Below, in pieces: positions 1 to 12,670 of a stretch of 64,000 nucleotides of DNA. Position 1 is the first letter of the stretch; the number at the start of each line of letters is the position of its first letter. The notes beneath the pieces are model-generated. The model saw nothing but the letters and a program-made list of their open reading frames with translations, was not told the DNA's origin and searched no databases. Source of the stretch: Cephalotus follicularis (Eukaryota > Streptophyta > Magnoliopsida > Oxalidales > Cephalotaceae); assembly GCA_001972305.1 (NCBI GenBank), contig BDDD01001468.1, forward strand, positions 1 through 64,000. The letters are read 5' to 3'. A program made the position numbers and the translations under genes.

Positions 1-69
1 AGAAAGCAAAATAGCGAGAAGGCAAGAGAGCAAGAAAGCGTAAAAGAGTGGCTTAGTGATTTAGGGTTT

Positions 70-77
70 CTTTTATA
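70..77 (-). promoter_or_regulatory. TATA box of the antisense accessory gene of element E0
   Basis: On the - strand this reads TATAAAAG. The upstream flank contains GAGGGCCAGGAT, which is shared with the copy at 63745..63752. Conservation of both box and flank between two diverged elements, outside the LTR, points to a real internal promoter for the antisense gene. Confidence 0.6.
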
Positions 78-481
78 GACCCCAGAATCTAATCCTGGCC
101 CTCCATCTAACAAAGATACAAGGGTTGGGAAACCAATAGACACTCCAAGCGCGGGGAACGAAAAGACAGGCGGGAAACCCTCTACTAGCGCCATGTGTCA
201 AGCAAAATTAATACACTACTTAAGGGTAATGATGAGGGTTCAAGACACGAAGACCAACGGAAGTGACATGAGAAGATAAGGGGGCAGATTTACTCTTCCA
301 TTAAGGCACGTTTAACAACCCAACCCCCTTCGAGAAATAATAATACAAGTCTTGGTCCTCAGTCACTGTGAACGAAGAGGTTTTTAGTAAGCATAGCAAA
401 GGTGGATTGCCTGGGCCATGGCTCTCAACTCTGCTCCTTCTCCTCTGACCAAGGTCAGAGAATAAGGACCAGGGGGGCATA

Positions 482-1559
482 TGATATGGGAAAAAATCAA
501 GTTAAATCTGATGCGACACGTGTCCTTATGCAAACACGGACAAGTGTTCAAGTGACAAGAATTGATGAGTTAAAGGCAGAGGAAGCCTGTTGACCTGTAA
601 AACAGTGATATAAAGAGGACTCTTCCTCGGCATAAGTGCCGAGGACACCCAGTGATTCCGGTGTAAACATTATCCACCTCGGATACATGTCCGAGGACAC
701 CATTTGAAGCAACCCAGCCGAGGATACCCTCGGCCACATAACAAGAGGTCTATTACAAGTGACTTCATAATCTGAACCGGTTTCGGATAGCCGAGGAAGC
801 AACAACTTTATGGAGAACCTCTCCTCGGCATAAGTGCCGAGGATACGCCCAATGGCACCACTTCCAAGATCTCTTTCCTTAGTCAAAGAACCAAAGGCCA
901 TCCAATTTAAATAAAGGTCCATAGGCCGAGAAGACTACGAGGTCAGGGGCTGACTATCTCATTGGCCTCACAGCAGCTCCTCTCCCCGGATAGAAGGTCT
1001 CCTCCTCATTCACGGAATGGGGATAGGGAGTTAGCCTAAATTCCAGGATCCTTATCCTCTAAGTAAAGGAGATAAGGATAACTACTAACGGATATGGAAG
1101 AAAGGATAAAGAGATTAACTTCAACAGATTTCACGGGATCTACACTTATCCAAACAAAGAGATAGAATCGTGATCAACTACAACAAAGGAAAGAAGAGAA
1201 AAATCAGGTGGAGATAAGGGAAATCCCGAGATCCTCGGAATTTCCTTAGGGGATAGTCATCAACTCCGGATTTCATGCTCAATCAGTTACTAAACACCAC
1301 TATAAATACAAGTTCAACATACTGAACAAAGGTCAGCAATTTTTATGTTCAAGAAAGATAATATTCCATCTGCACTTGGCTAACTTGAGCGTCGGAGTGT
1401 CCCCGGGAGAACAACCTCCTGGGCCTTCACCATTGTTGTTACTTGTGCAGGTGTCCTAAATCCGTTTCTTCCTTAAAGGCATCAGTTACAAGCGTTTCTC
1501 TTAACAAATCAAAGTCCTCCACGTAGGATACTGTTGAGAGAAGGATTTCTGTATCAACA
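482..1559 (+). repeat. 3' LTR of element E0
   Basis: About 1.08 kb, starting TGATATGGG and ending CAACA (TG...CA). It is related in reverse complement to the LTR at 62463..63338. The U3 part (about 610..930) carries many short inverted pairs of CCTCGG and CCGAGG, for example CCTCGGCATAAGTGCCGAGG near 625, which could fold as hairpins. A TATA-like stretch (ACTATAAATAC) lies near 1301, and CCCCGGGAGAACA near 1400 resembles the R/U5 part of the partner LTR. Confidence 0.8.
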
Positions 1560-3897
1560 GAAAATATCATGATCATTTATATTTTATAGATTCATTATGG
1601 GATTTAATGTTCTATTTATGTGGATTGTGAATTCTGAATTTTAAATTTATTGAATATCAATTTATTTCATCTATATATATAAGAATTTTATTCGTTATAT
1701 AATTTTCTCGTACGTAATAAAATAGTAGTTTATTTTAGTTCATTCGTTATATAATTTCCTCATATGTAGTAAGAGAGTAGTTTATTGAATGAAATATTTA
1801 TAAATAATTGATGATTTTCGTAATGAATCAAATTTAAATATTATATGTTTAGATTTATAAAATATAAATTATAAATAATGATTGGAATATAAAAAATTAA
1901 TAAAAAGAAAACATGAAATCATAATTTGATGAGTGTTAGGGTTTTGGTGGAGTCCAACCATGTGGAAGAGAGAAAATGCATCACAAACAAGCAATTAAAT
2001 AATTCAATAGTCAAACACCATAGTGGTTCGCCACGTCAGCAAAGCATAAGAATATTTCCAATGGTTAAGCAACACAAGGTCACAACGTTCAAAGTTCCCA
2101 AACCCAACGATTCCCATAAATAGCAACAAATCAATCCTCCATCCCTCATGCGTAGAGCGAAAATCGAAAGTTCTTTTACGTGTTAATTGGATTATTAGGA
2201 TGTCATTTCAAAAAATCAAAAACTCGAATGTTTTAAGTTGAATTTTCGTTGTTCAATAAAATATTTAAATTTATTTAATACATTTACTTTGAGATTTTTA
2301 CTTATAAGAACAAGAAAAAGAAAGTTGAAAAATAAAATTTCCACTAGAAAAACACATGAGAAAAGAAAAGGAATTAATAAGTAAGAATTGGAAAGGAATA
2401 TTATGTAACAAAAAAAAAAAAGAGAAGGAATGTGAGGTAAAAAATAAAATAAAAAATTGAGACAAATTTATTGAGGAGGGGGAATATAATAGCGTATTAC
2501 TTGCTGTCTGCCAAGAGCGTAACATCATAGCACGCACGCAATAGCTGGCAAATCAGTAATCACTACTGCCATTTACAACGTTAGATCAAACGCACACGTG
2601 ATGATGTGTCTACTGTAACTAGATGCCTATGTTCTTTTGTCCTTGTCCTAAACTTTTAAGCGTGTGTAAAATTACCCAATAAAATATACACAATTTAATT
2701 GTCAGACATTTCTAATCCATTATAACAACATTGGAGGAATCTTCAAATATTTAAAGCATTATATAAGTTTTTTTTAACAACATCCGTCCTTGTTTAAAAC
2801 GTCAATATATGATATTTGTCTTTCGAATTGAATTTGTAAGTATCGTGATTAAAAAAAGCAATTATGACTCGGTTAAAGTCATGTTATGTTGTTCTTGAAT
2901 GTTGTTGAAGATGATCGACTGATTCAATTAGGATCAAATTCTATATTACATAATAGTCTCGATTTGATAAAAGAAATTTGACTTTAAAATTGATATTATG
3001 TTTCTGAAAATGTACATAAAAATTGTTACCATGTTTCATTAAGTGTACTTAAAAACATGTTTTGGGTTGGATTTCAAAACGTAACATAAATAAACAACAA
3101 TTTTAAATAAAAAAACCTTATAAACCTATTATATAAATAGGTTCATTTGTAAAGAACAATGATTTTTTTTGTTAAATGTTGATTTACACCCAAAGTAGAT
3201 GTTAATTGGTCTAGGTAAAGTGTAATTTTTGTGTGCATTCAATGTAACACAATTATTTAATATTATATAATTACGTAAATATAATAAATAAAATTTACTA
3301 ATAAAATAAAAGGTAAAGTTAATAATTAAAGTTCACGTCTATATTGATTAGATTTAATAATTTTTTCTAGGTAAAACTATGTGTAAGATAAAGTTACTCT
3401 CAAATTCCTATAAAGACAAGAGTAAGACCGTAAGTAAAACTTTTTTACCAAGCATTAATGATTACTTACACATGAAAGTGGAAAGTAAAAAAAAAAAATT
3501 GCTTATTTCTAAACAACAAATGAAAAAAAAAACACTTATACGGGAAAGTAAAGAGAAAAAAAGAGAAAAAATTGTGAACCCAATAAAATGGGAAAAATAC
3601 ATACCTCGTTATTTCCTCACCGGCCAATAATATTGGAGAAAGCCATGCATCCATTATATACTATCCAAGTGAACGTCCTTAGTATATCTCAAAAAACATT
3701 GTGGAAAGTTATTTAATAATACAATATTATTAAATAAAGGTAAATTTGCTTATCACTTTTTAATATAGAAATTAATTAAATTTATCTTTTACTCTTATAA
3801 ACACGTATATATAAAAAAATGGATAATAGTACAATATTTTCAAACTCCTTTTAGTTCAAGTGATAACATAGTTAAAGGAGGTATATTATTGTAATAG
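1560..3897. other. Intergenic region upstream of the auxin response factor gene
   Basis: AT-rich and without a recognisable gene. A segment around 1930..2150 has promoter-like features (CCACGTCAGC, then CATAAATAG) but no gene follows it. The rest (2200..3890) is low-complexity AT-rich sequence with A and T homopolymers. Part of it (about 3220..3340) resembles sequence near 43620..43740, suggesting an old dispersed repeat. Confidence 0.5.
1690..1790 (+). repeat. Two-copy tandem repeat, period 52 bp
   Basis: The phrase ATTCGTTATATAATTT begins at 1690 and again at 1742. Both copies continue with a similar stretch ending in AGTAGTTTATT. It is a simple local duplication next to the LTR end. Confidence 0.6.
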
Positions 3898-3905
3898 TAT
3901 AAATA
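3898..3905 (+). promoter_or_regulatory. Candidate TATA box for the auxin response factor gene
   Basis: TATAAATA, about 650 bp before the start codon at 4554. It would give a long leader, as is usual for ARF genes. Two TGTCGG hexamers (3999..4004 and 4547..4552), a sequence ARF DNA-binding domains recognise, lie downstream. No transcript evidence is available, so the start site is a guess. Confidence 0.35.
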
Positions 3906-4553
3906 CATGGTGATTGGTGAATGAAATTTTTTAATGCTGAAAGATGTAGTGGAGTGTAAATTATTTTAACCAGGTCTGGTTTTGTACAGTCTATTTTATG
4001 TCGGCTTGTTCACAGATTTAATAATAAACTTAAAAATATATAAATATGAAAAAAGAAAGTCCTGTCTTCACTTTGCTTTTGGTTGGCTTCTGATTTCCCG
4101 GCGACAATTCAGTTTCTTCTCTACAACTTTGTTGATGGTGTCATTTCTATCTGCTCCACAACCCCTCCCAAAAAAAGATACCATTTTTGGCACTCATATT
4201 TTGTTTCATGTTATTTGATGAAGCAATTCATTATTTAAAAAAAAAAAAGGTTTCAACTTTGATGCAAGTTAGTTTCACATTTTGGGTTCATAGTTTTGAA
4301 CAGTTTGGTTTTGTTACTGAAGCTGGGAATAAAAAATCGTTGCCTTTTCTGTTGTTTTAGAAAGTACTATGGACACACACTTGAGGTTGCAGATTGGGAA
4401 TGATTTTTAGCTTCCAAAAATTTTATATTTTGAAGTTCCATTGGTAGCAAAGCTGTGTAAGAGAGTTGGAGTTGCATGATGTTTCAGTGTTGGTGAAAGA
4501 GAGGAAGTGATTGAATTACTTTATAGAGTTCCAGTTATTGGTATTTTGTCGGC

Positions 4554-7500
4554 ATGAAGGCTCCATCAAATGGGTTTTTGGCAAATTCTGCAGAAGGTTT
4601 GTTTTAGCACATGTTGTTTGTTTCTGTTGTTTGATTCTATTTTTCAGTTCTTAAGATCCTTTATTCTTCCCAATTTTAATGGAAATTTAGGTGGGACTGG
4701 TGCTTTTATTTTGTCTTCTTAGCTTGGTTTGTTATGCAGATTAAAGGTGGGACAAAAGCTATTATGGTTTTTTCCTATTTGTCCATGTTTTTTTGAAGAA
4801 GAAAAAATGATTACTTTGTGTTTGAAATTTAGAGTTTCTCATGCTATTCACTAGAACTGCTTAAAATTGGATTCAAGCTTGTTGTGTGCTCATTTTTCAC
4901 TTGCGTATTGTTTAGTTTAAGTAAATATACATTAAATGGGGGATTTAAGTAAATATCTAGCAATAACCAATTTCAGAGTTCAGCGAACCAAAAATATGCA
5001 GTTTATGTTTAATTTTGAAGCTGCCAATTTTTTTTTTTTAATGTTTCATTAAAGAAGCTGTTAATATTATTCCTACTCCAGATTTCAGCGGCTCAAAATT
5101 TGCAAAAGGTTATTTATTTAATTGATGAGATCAAAAATGTAAAATTTGAAGCTGAATTGATCAGTATTTTATGTTTTAACTTTCAAAATGTCACGAACAG
5201 TAGTTGCTTATGCTTGCTGTTTAAGCTGGAATCTTTTCGTTTTTTTTCGTTTGGGGAGTGTGATTTTGGCCAGCAATGTCATGATATTTTAGTATGACAA
5301 CATGAGTTTTTTTTACATTGCCACATTTTGATAAGTTTATATGAAGTTGGTGATAGTATGTTACTTAAAATACCACTCAGATATCATAAAATATTAAATC
5401 GGTATGAAGAGTTTATGTTTTTTAGACATTACTAATACTTTACAACTATCTGAGTTTTAATGGTCATAGGATTCTGATTGAATTGAGAACAGGGGAAAAA
5501 AAGGTTATTAATTCAGAGTTATGGCATGCTTGTGCCGGCCCACTGGTTTCCTTGCCTCCAGTTGGAAGTCTTGTGGTGTACTTCCCTCAAGGCCACAGCG
5601 AACAAGTATGTCACGTTCTATTTTGTTCTATAACAGCATGTATTGCTAGATTTTGGTTTCTGATGGAGTTTTTTTTGGGTACTGAAAACTTTCAGGTTGC
5701 AGCTTCAATGCAAAAGGAGACTGATTTTATACCCAGTTACCCTAACCTTCCTTCCAAGTTGATTTGCATGCTCCACAATGTCACATTACATGTATGACAG
5801 TCCTGCCTACTCTAATTAAATTTCATGAATAAAAATGTAATGTCTTTGAATGAATCATATGACGGATTTGACTTGATAGATATCGCTATGCCCCTTCATG
5901 TTTGACCAAAGTTCCAATCATAGCTTCGGGTTTATGTTTATTTGCCTCATGTCTGCTTTTAAGCTACTGCTATCAGTGTGTGTGGTTTTCGATATACTGT
6001 ACTGCAACGTAGTTCTGTTATCTGCTAGGAGATGAACAAAAGGGGAAAAAAAGAAAACGAAAGAAAAAGAGGGATAACTTATGACATCCTCTGATGTTGT
6101 AACTCGATTCCTCATGTGTGATTTGAATCAGGCTGATTTGGAAACTGACGAGGTGTATGCCCAGATGACTCTTCAACCCGTAAGCAAAGTAGGTCAGCCT
6201 TTCAATTTTGAGTATATCAACACACATAGAAACCCCATATATAATCTTCTCTACTGACAGTGAGTTTCTTTTTTTTTTTTTTTAATATCTGTTTCCCCAG
6301 TATGAAAAGGAAGCATTACTGGCATCTGATATGGCCCTCAAGCAAAGCAGGCAACCTGCTGAGTTCTTCTGCAAAACTCTAACAGCTAGTGACACAAGCA
6401 CACATGGCGGATTTTCAGTACCTCGCCGAGCAGCTGAGAAGATCTTCCCACCTCTTGTGCGTGCAAAATTTTCATATTGATTTTTTCTTAAATTTGGATA
6501 ATTGTGTATTGTATGAAAAGTGATATCTTTCCAATGCTCACTATAAAGATACTTGACAGGATTTTTCGATGCAACCACCTGCTCAGGAGCTGGTAGCTAG
6601 AGACTTGCATGACACTGCGTGGACATTCAGACATATATATCGCGGTATTGCCTTCATTTTACTAATCTACTTCTCTTTAATTCCCCATCTTTTTCCTCCT
6701 CCTATATGGCTCAGTAAATCTTTTGTTGAGTAATCGTGTTTAACAACAACAAAAATTTGGTTAGTGGTGGTGTGAAAGTATGTTTTGATCAAGTTTTACT
6801 TGTTAGTTTCTTCCCTTAGTATATTTCATATTGTTTAATACACTTTTTGGTCCGGGTATTTGTCGAGGATATGTATATTTTTTTTGGTGTGTAGTGCATG
6901 TATATATTATATATTCTATTGTATTAGACCTAGGTCATATCAAAATATAAGCTCTTGTCTATTTGTAAGATTTCTTGAGAAGGAATATGCCTATCAGGTA
7001 ATGTACATATAAGATATGGTACGGAATTATGATGTGATAAGCAGTGACCCTTGAATAAGCTCATACAAGTAGAAATGTGAATCCTAACTCCTCTTAGCAG
7101 TTAGCATGTATTGAAACCTCAATAAATCTGGCCGATTTCTTGGGAATTAAGATAGAAATGAAATATCATAACCTTTAGATTCCGCTATTCATGCATATAA
7201 CTTTTTACCGTTGTGCCTTCTACCCTGCTGTGGTGATCTGGAAAAATCTAGTGGTAGTATTCCAACTTGAAAAGATTAGCTGACTCACAAAGATTGATGA
7301 TATTGTATGTATATATTAATTGGAAATTAGAACAACAATACATTAAACTCGAGAAGTGCCTTGACTGCAGGACAACCAAAACGGCACCTGCTCACTACAG
7401 GTTGGAGTGTCTTTGTTAGCACAAAAAGGCTCTTTGCTGGTGATTCTGTTTTATTTATAAGGTATCATATAAATTTCCGAGAATTTAGCTTAATTATGAT

Positions 7501-8202
7501 GCTTCAGCTTCTGAGCTGAAATAATCTGGTTGGATGTAGAGATGAAAAGTCACTGCTTCTCCTGGGTATAAGACGTGCTAATAGACAGCAGCCAGCTCTT
7601 TCTTCATCAGTCATATCCAGTGACAGCATGCATATCGGAATTCTTGCTGCCGCAGCTCATGCTGCGTCAAATAACAGCCCATTTACCATATTTTACAATC
7701 CAAGGTACATCTGATTAATTAAAAGGTTTTCATTCCTACTATGGAGTCAATATCATAGTAGTTTCGGATAGCATGGTCTGACAAAGTTTAATTTATTTGA
7801 ACAGGGCAAGCCCTTCTGAGTTTGTAATTCCTTTAGCCAAATATAATAAAGCAATGTATACTCAAGTGTCACTTGGCATGCGATTCAGAATGATGTTTGA
7901 AACTGAAGAGTCAGGAGTTCGAAGATACATGGGTACAGTCACTGGTATTGGGGATTTGGATCCTGTGCGATGGAAAAACTCACAGTGGCGCAATCTTCAG
8001 GTATTACTTAGCAACTTAAAGGGTTGCATATTAGTCAGTAGAGATATTGTAACACATAACTAGACATTGTGTGTATCTCATCTTAAAGTTGATTGATTAT
8101 ATGACAGAATGTTAGATTCAGTTTAGAACTTAGTTTCCTAGTTAATAATGAACACAGAGAGTATTTATTTGTACTTTCTCTACTGTATGGACCTCCCCCC
8201 TC

Positions 8203-8248
<46 letters not shown>

Positions 8249-9910
8249 TTATCTATCTTTTTTTCCCCCATTTATATGCTTGTGTCATTTTGGTCTTGCT
8301 ATTTGATTTTTGGCACCTAAGTTAGAGTGTGTTTTGATTTTACATGTTCTTGACACATTCTTGCTTATCCATCTGGGTGCCTAACTTGGGGTGTTGAAAG
8401 TGCTGTTTATATATTCAGACGTCAAATATGTGGTTCTCTAGATCATTGTCTTTATTTTAGCTTACCTAGTACCCATTAATGTCAATTTTTATAGGTTGGA
8501 TGGGATGAATCAACAGCCGGTGAACGGCCAAGCCGAGTCTCGATTTGGGAAATTGAACCTGTTGTAACGCCTTTCTACATATGCCCACCACCATTTTTCA
8601 GACCCAAGTTTCCAAAGCAACCGGGCATGCCAGGTAAATCAGTTTCACTGATTTTGTAACTTCCATAACGTGTATTGTGTAAAATGATGCTATCCAAAAA
8701 AGCTGCTGTTAATATATTTATTCTGAGATTTGTGGACAAAGTCTTCTTTAGTACCTGCTTAGCCATAATTCTGGCTTATTCAAACTAAATTAACGGTATG
8801 TCTGACTAGACAGGTTTAATGAACATCAGTTTACCTCTGTGTGGTTATGCCAAAGAGTTATTAAGAACCTGATTACAATATTTCAAAAGTAAAATTTTTC
8901 ATCCATATCATATACTTCATATCATAATTTAATCATGATAAATTCGCTCTATATTCTCTCCCCCTGCCTTGTCGCCGTTTACTAAACATGATTCTAGGAA
9001 TGTTTTTCTGTGAAAATATTCAAATTTACATACTACTTATACATCAGATGTGGAAACGAAGAACTTTTCTTGTTCACTTTCTCTCACTTTCATTTTAAAA
9101 TAGAAACAATACAATAGACTTTACTATCTTCTTCCATATGTGACATGTTTTGGTTAGCTGAAACTTAAACAATCTTCCATGATAGGACTTATGATATTAT
9201 TCATGGAAGAAGACCATGACCAATCTGTTATGTGACTTTCAACTATCTGCTGTCACACTCCTGGGATTTATAGTCCACTAAGACTGTAGTCTCCTCTTTT
9301 ACAGCCAATGGCTTAACTAATCTAGCATAGATCTGCTTGGTGCCTTTTTCTTGTTATTGATCTCTAGTGGCGCTTTTGCAGATGACGAGTCTGACATTGA
9401 GAATGCTTTTAAGAGAGCCATGCCGTGGCTTGGAGATGATTTTGGCATGAAAGATTCTCCAAGTTCAGTCTTCCCAGGTTTGAGTTTAGTTCAATGGATG
9501 AGCATGCAACAGAATAATCAGTTTCCAGCTGCTCAGTCAGGATTTTTCCCATCTATGGTTTCTTCCACTGCCCTGCATAGTAATGTTAGCACTGATGATC
9601 CATCCAAGCTATTGAATTTTCAATCCCCTGCGTTACCTACTCCAAATCTCCACTTTAACAAAACAAATGCCCAAAATCAGGTCAGCCAGTTGCCACAGCC
9701 ACCTATGGGATGGCCTCAGCAGCATCTGCAACAATTATTGCAGAATCCTGTAAACCAACGGCAGCAGCATCACCATCAACAACAGCATCGACAGCAACCA
9801 CCACAACCACAGCAGCAGCAACAACAATTACATCAACTGCCACAACCACAGGTTCAGCAACAGCTACAGCCTCAACCCCAGCCCCAGCCCCAGCAGCAGC
9901 AGCAGCAACT

Positions 9911-9944
<34 letters not shown>

Positions 9945-11940
9945 CCACTAGCCCGACAATCACCACAACAACCACTACAGCAGCAGCAACTATTTCAACC
10001 AGCTTCTGCAAGTAATGGTGTAGTTGCACCTAACCAGATGGCAAGTCAAAATCTGCAGCAACCAGTTATGTACTCCCAGCTTCAGCAACAGCAGATGTTG
10101 ACAAGCAATACCCAATCCCAGCAAAGCGTTCCCCCTGCTAATAAGAGTTCGTACCCCCTAATGTCACTACCACAAGACTCTCAGTTTCAGCAACAAATGG
10201 AACATCAACCTAGCCTCTTACAGAGGCAGCAGCAGCAGGCACAGTTGCAACATTCCCCACTGCATTTGTTACAACAGAGCTTCTCACAGAGGGCACAGCA
10301 GCAACCACAGGTGCAGCAATTATCACAGCAGGGCCTCTCAGAGCAGCAGCTTCAATTACAGTTGCTGCAGAAATTGCAGCAACAACAGCAGCAGCAATTG
10401 CTCTCCCCAGTGGGCTCACTTTTGCAGCCTCAGCTGCTACAACAACAACAGGGCCTTCAGCAAAGCCAGCCATTAGAACAGCTGCCTCTGTCTCAGAATC
10501 ATCAGCAACCACTCAGCAGCAACAACTTCTCAACCTCAGCACTAGGAAAATCACAACAGTTTACTGTGAGCCAGCCGCAGAGCTTGCAGAAACCACCTAT
10601 AGCAATCAGGGCACAATCTGGTATCACAGATGGAGATGCTCCATCATGTTCAACCTCACCTTCTTCTAATAATTGCCAGGTACCACCATCAAACTTCCTT
10701 ACTAGAAACCAACAAGGGCCAGCCATATTGATGGGAGATTCAGTAGTTGAACCTGCAAATAATCTGGTTCAAGAGCTTCATAGCAAGTCTGATGTCCGGA
10801 TCAAACATGAGTTGACCAGCTCAAAAGGACCCGACCAACTGAAATTCAAAGGTACTGTGACTGATCAACTGGAAGCATCCTCATCTGTAACATCATATTG
10901 TCTGGATACTGGCAATATTCAACAAAGTTTTTCTCTCCCGCCATTTTGTTTGGATGGTGATGTCCAGTCAAATTCTCGGAATAATCTTCCTTTTGCATCT
11001 AATATTGATGGATTGGCACCTGACACTTTGTTGTCAAGGGGATATGACTCTCAAAAAGATCTTCAAAACTTGCTTTCTAATTATGGTGGCACTCCTAGAG
11101 ACATTGAGACAGAGTTGTCAACTGCTGGAATAAGCTCTCAGTCATTTGGGGTGCCAAACGTGCCTTTCAAACCTGGGTGCTCAACTGATGGTGCCATCAA
11201 TGACAACGGGATTTTGAGCAATGGATGGTGGGCCAATCAGACTCAGCGTATGCGAACATATACAAAGGTTTGTTCTTTCACTTGTTACTCCTGTATGTCA
11301 TATCAGGACAAGTTGCAATTCCTTTATCTTTTGCTGAACTTTCTGGTTAGCATGATTTATTCTGTCTATTTGTATCTGGCTCCAAAACCTCTGGGATTTC
11401 TCTTCAAAACATGCTTATGCCATTTTAAATGACTAAACTGCTTCAATCTCTCAAAGGTTCAAAAGCGTGGCTCTGTTGGAAGATCTATTGATGTCACCCG
11501 TTACAAAGGATACGACGAGCTCAGGCATGATCTGGCACGCATGTTCGGAATTGAAGGGCAGCTAGAAGATCCACAAAGTTCTGACTGGAAACTAGTCTAT
11601 GTGGATCATGAAAATGATATACTACTCGTTGGTGACGATCCTTGGGAGTAAGTTGGGAGTGTGTGTGTATGTGTGTTTGTGTGTGTGCGCACGAGCACTC
11701 GAGGAGAGGTTTCTTCTGCTTTATTTGCTGACGAGCATTCCTCTTTTAATTGCTTGCAGGGAGTTCGTAACCTGTGTCCAGAGCATAAAGATTCTGTCAT
11801 CTGCTGAAGTACAGCAGATGAGCTTGGATGGAAATCTAGGTAACGTGCCAGTTCCCAATCAAGCTTGTAGTGGGACTGATAGTGGAAACGCATGGAGAGG
11901 ACACTACGATGATAACTCAGCAGCCTCGTTTAATCGATGA
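4554..11940 (+). CDS. ARF19: Auxin response factor, ARF19/ARF7 type (transcriptional activator)
   Basis: A nuclear transcription factor that binds auxin response elements and is held in check by Aux/IAA proteins. I place coding exons at 4554-4596, 5493-5605, 5696-5791, 6132-6188, 6301-6456, 6560-6644, 7371-7461, 7540-7704, 7805-8000, 8495-8633, 9382-11267, 11457-11647 and 11760-11940. All introns are GT-AG, and the sum is 3399 nt (1132 aa) in frame. The start MKAPSNGFL matches the family N-terminus. Domains: B3 DNA-binding domain about residues 125-230 ([20 protein letters not shown]), auxin-response (dimerisation) domain about 250-335, glutamine-rich middle region about 480-755, and C-terminal PB1 domain from about 1010. 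The PB1 domain has the basic KRGSVGR face and the acidic [15 protein letters not shown] face. The glutamine-rich middle marks an activator. The length fits ARF19/ARF7 of other plants, and the details around [10 protein letters not shown] and the C-terminus favour ARF19. Nothing is broken. Confidence 0.97.
8206..8246 (+). repeat. (TC)n microsatellite in intron 9 of the ARF gene
   Basis: About 20 uninterrupted TC units within the intron 8001..8494. It is probably length-variable between individuals. Confidence 0.9.
9717..10530 (+). repeat. CAG/CAA-rich tract coding the glutamine-rich activation region of ARF19
   Basis: Imperfect trinucleotide repeats mixing CAG, CAA and CAC codons inside ARF exon 11. 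The longest glutamine runs lie around 9896..9944 and 10376..10396. Long open frames in other phases here (poly-Ala/Thr on +, poly-Val/Ala on -) are by-products of the triplet bias. Confidence 0.9.
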
Positions 11941-12670
11941 GAATTGTTAAGATTTGAAAAATGCTCTCTTTTACAACTGACGTTTACATTTGGATGGGTT
12001 GTCAAGGCCATGTGGAGGAGCGTCTGTGAATCCATGCCAGCCTCTTAAAGATGAGATGAGGGAGCCCCGTCTTCTCGTTCACGTCAGCCACTAACTGCAG
12101 GAAGAAGTTTGGTGAATAATTGAGAAGTGACTTATTTGTATCCTTTGTGTACGACATGTCCACTGGTTGGTGGGGTGTTGAGCTCTTTGTAAATGCAGTG
12201 GTGGGAATGGAATAGGTTCTGAAGCAGTCTTCCAGTGGCCCCTCTTTTTTTTTTTTTTAATCTTTCTTGAAATTAGCATTTACTATGCTGGAACTTTTGG
12301 CCTCTCGTGGAATTGTAACAGCGAGGTACAGCAAGCAGCATTTCTGTAAGTTTGAGCAGGAAATAGGGAGACATGTCCATGTCCATGCGTAAAATAATGT
12401 AAACTGATTTGAAGCTGATCGACATTTACTTTCTTGTTGTACATGCTTTCGAAAAGAAACTTAACCAACGGTAGTATCTGGTTTATTTTTGAGAATTTCT
12501 TACCATGTCCAACATATCTTCTATTTAGGTCGCACGCCAGTAAAAACACGGAAATCAGCACAAAGGCAACTAATTATTATAAGTGTTTGATTACATTCAA
12601 AATCCATATGCCTCGGGGCAACTCAACCAGAACATTCGGTGGTACATATGAAGCACATGCGAATAGACAA
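11941..12670. other. Convergent 3' regions of the ARF and Cpn20 genes
   Basis: No gene is seen between the two stop codons, 730 bp apart on opposite strands. The stretch should hold both 3' UTRs and poly(A) signals. A T-run at 12245..12260 lies just after the ARF stop region. Confidence 0.6.

Larger units (their letters stand above)
1..1559 (+). mobile_element. Right end of a Tat-type gypsy LTR retrotransposon (element E0)
   Basis: Only the last part of this element is in the window. Bases 1..481 match, in reverse complement, the region next to the LTR of the element at 62463..64000, including the blocks around a shared TATA box (70..77 here, 63745..63752 there). A purine-rich tract (465..481, AGGACCAGGGGGGCATA) sits directly before an LTR that begins TGATATGGG and ends in CAACA at 1559. 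That order, tract then LTR, is the 3' end of a plus-oriented element. The antisense accessory gene of the family would start just left of the window on the - strand, so bases 1..70 are its probable leader. No gag-pol is visible. The assignment rests on comparison with the two related elements in this window. Confidence 0.8.

Noticed and set aside
548-922. 124-codon frame on the - strand inside the E0 LTR
   Set aside because: It lies in the U3 hairpin repeats (CCGAGGA translated); there is no domain and no conservation as a frame in the partner LTR.
1926-2123. 65-codon frame on +
   Set aside because: Short, composition typical of promoter-like non-coding DNA, no recognisable motif.
9703-10029. 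Long poly-Val/Ala frame on - and poly-Ala/Thr frame on +
   Set aside because: Shadows of CAG/CAA/CAC triplets coding the ARF19 glutamine-rich region.
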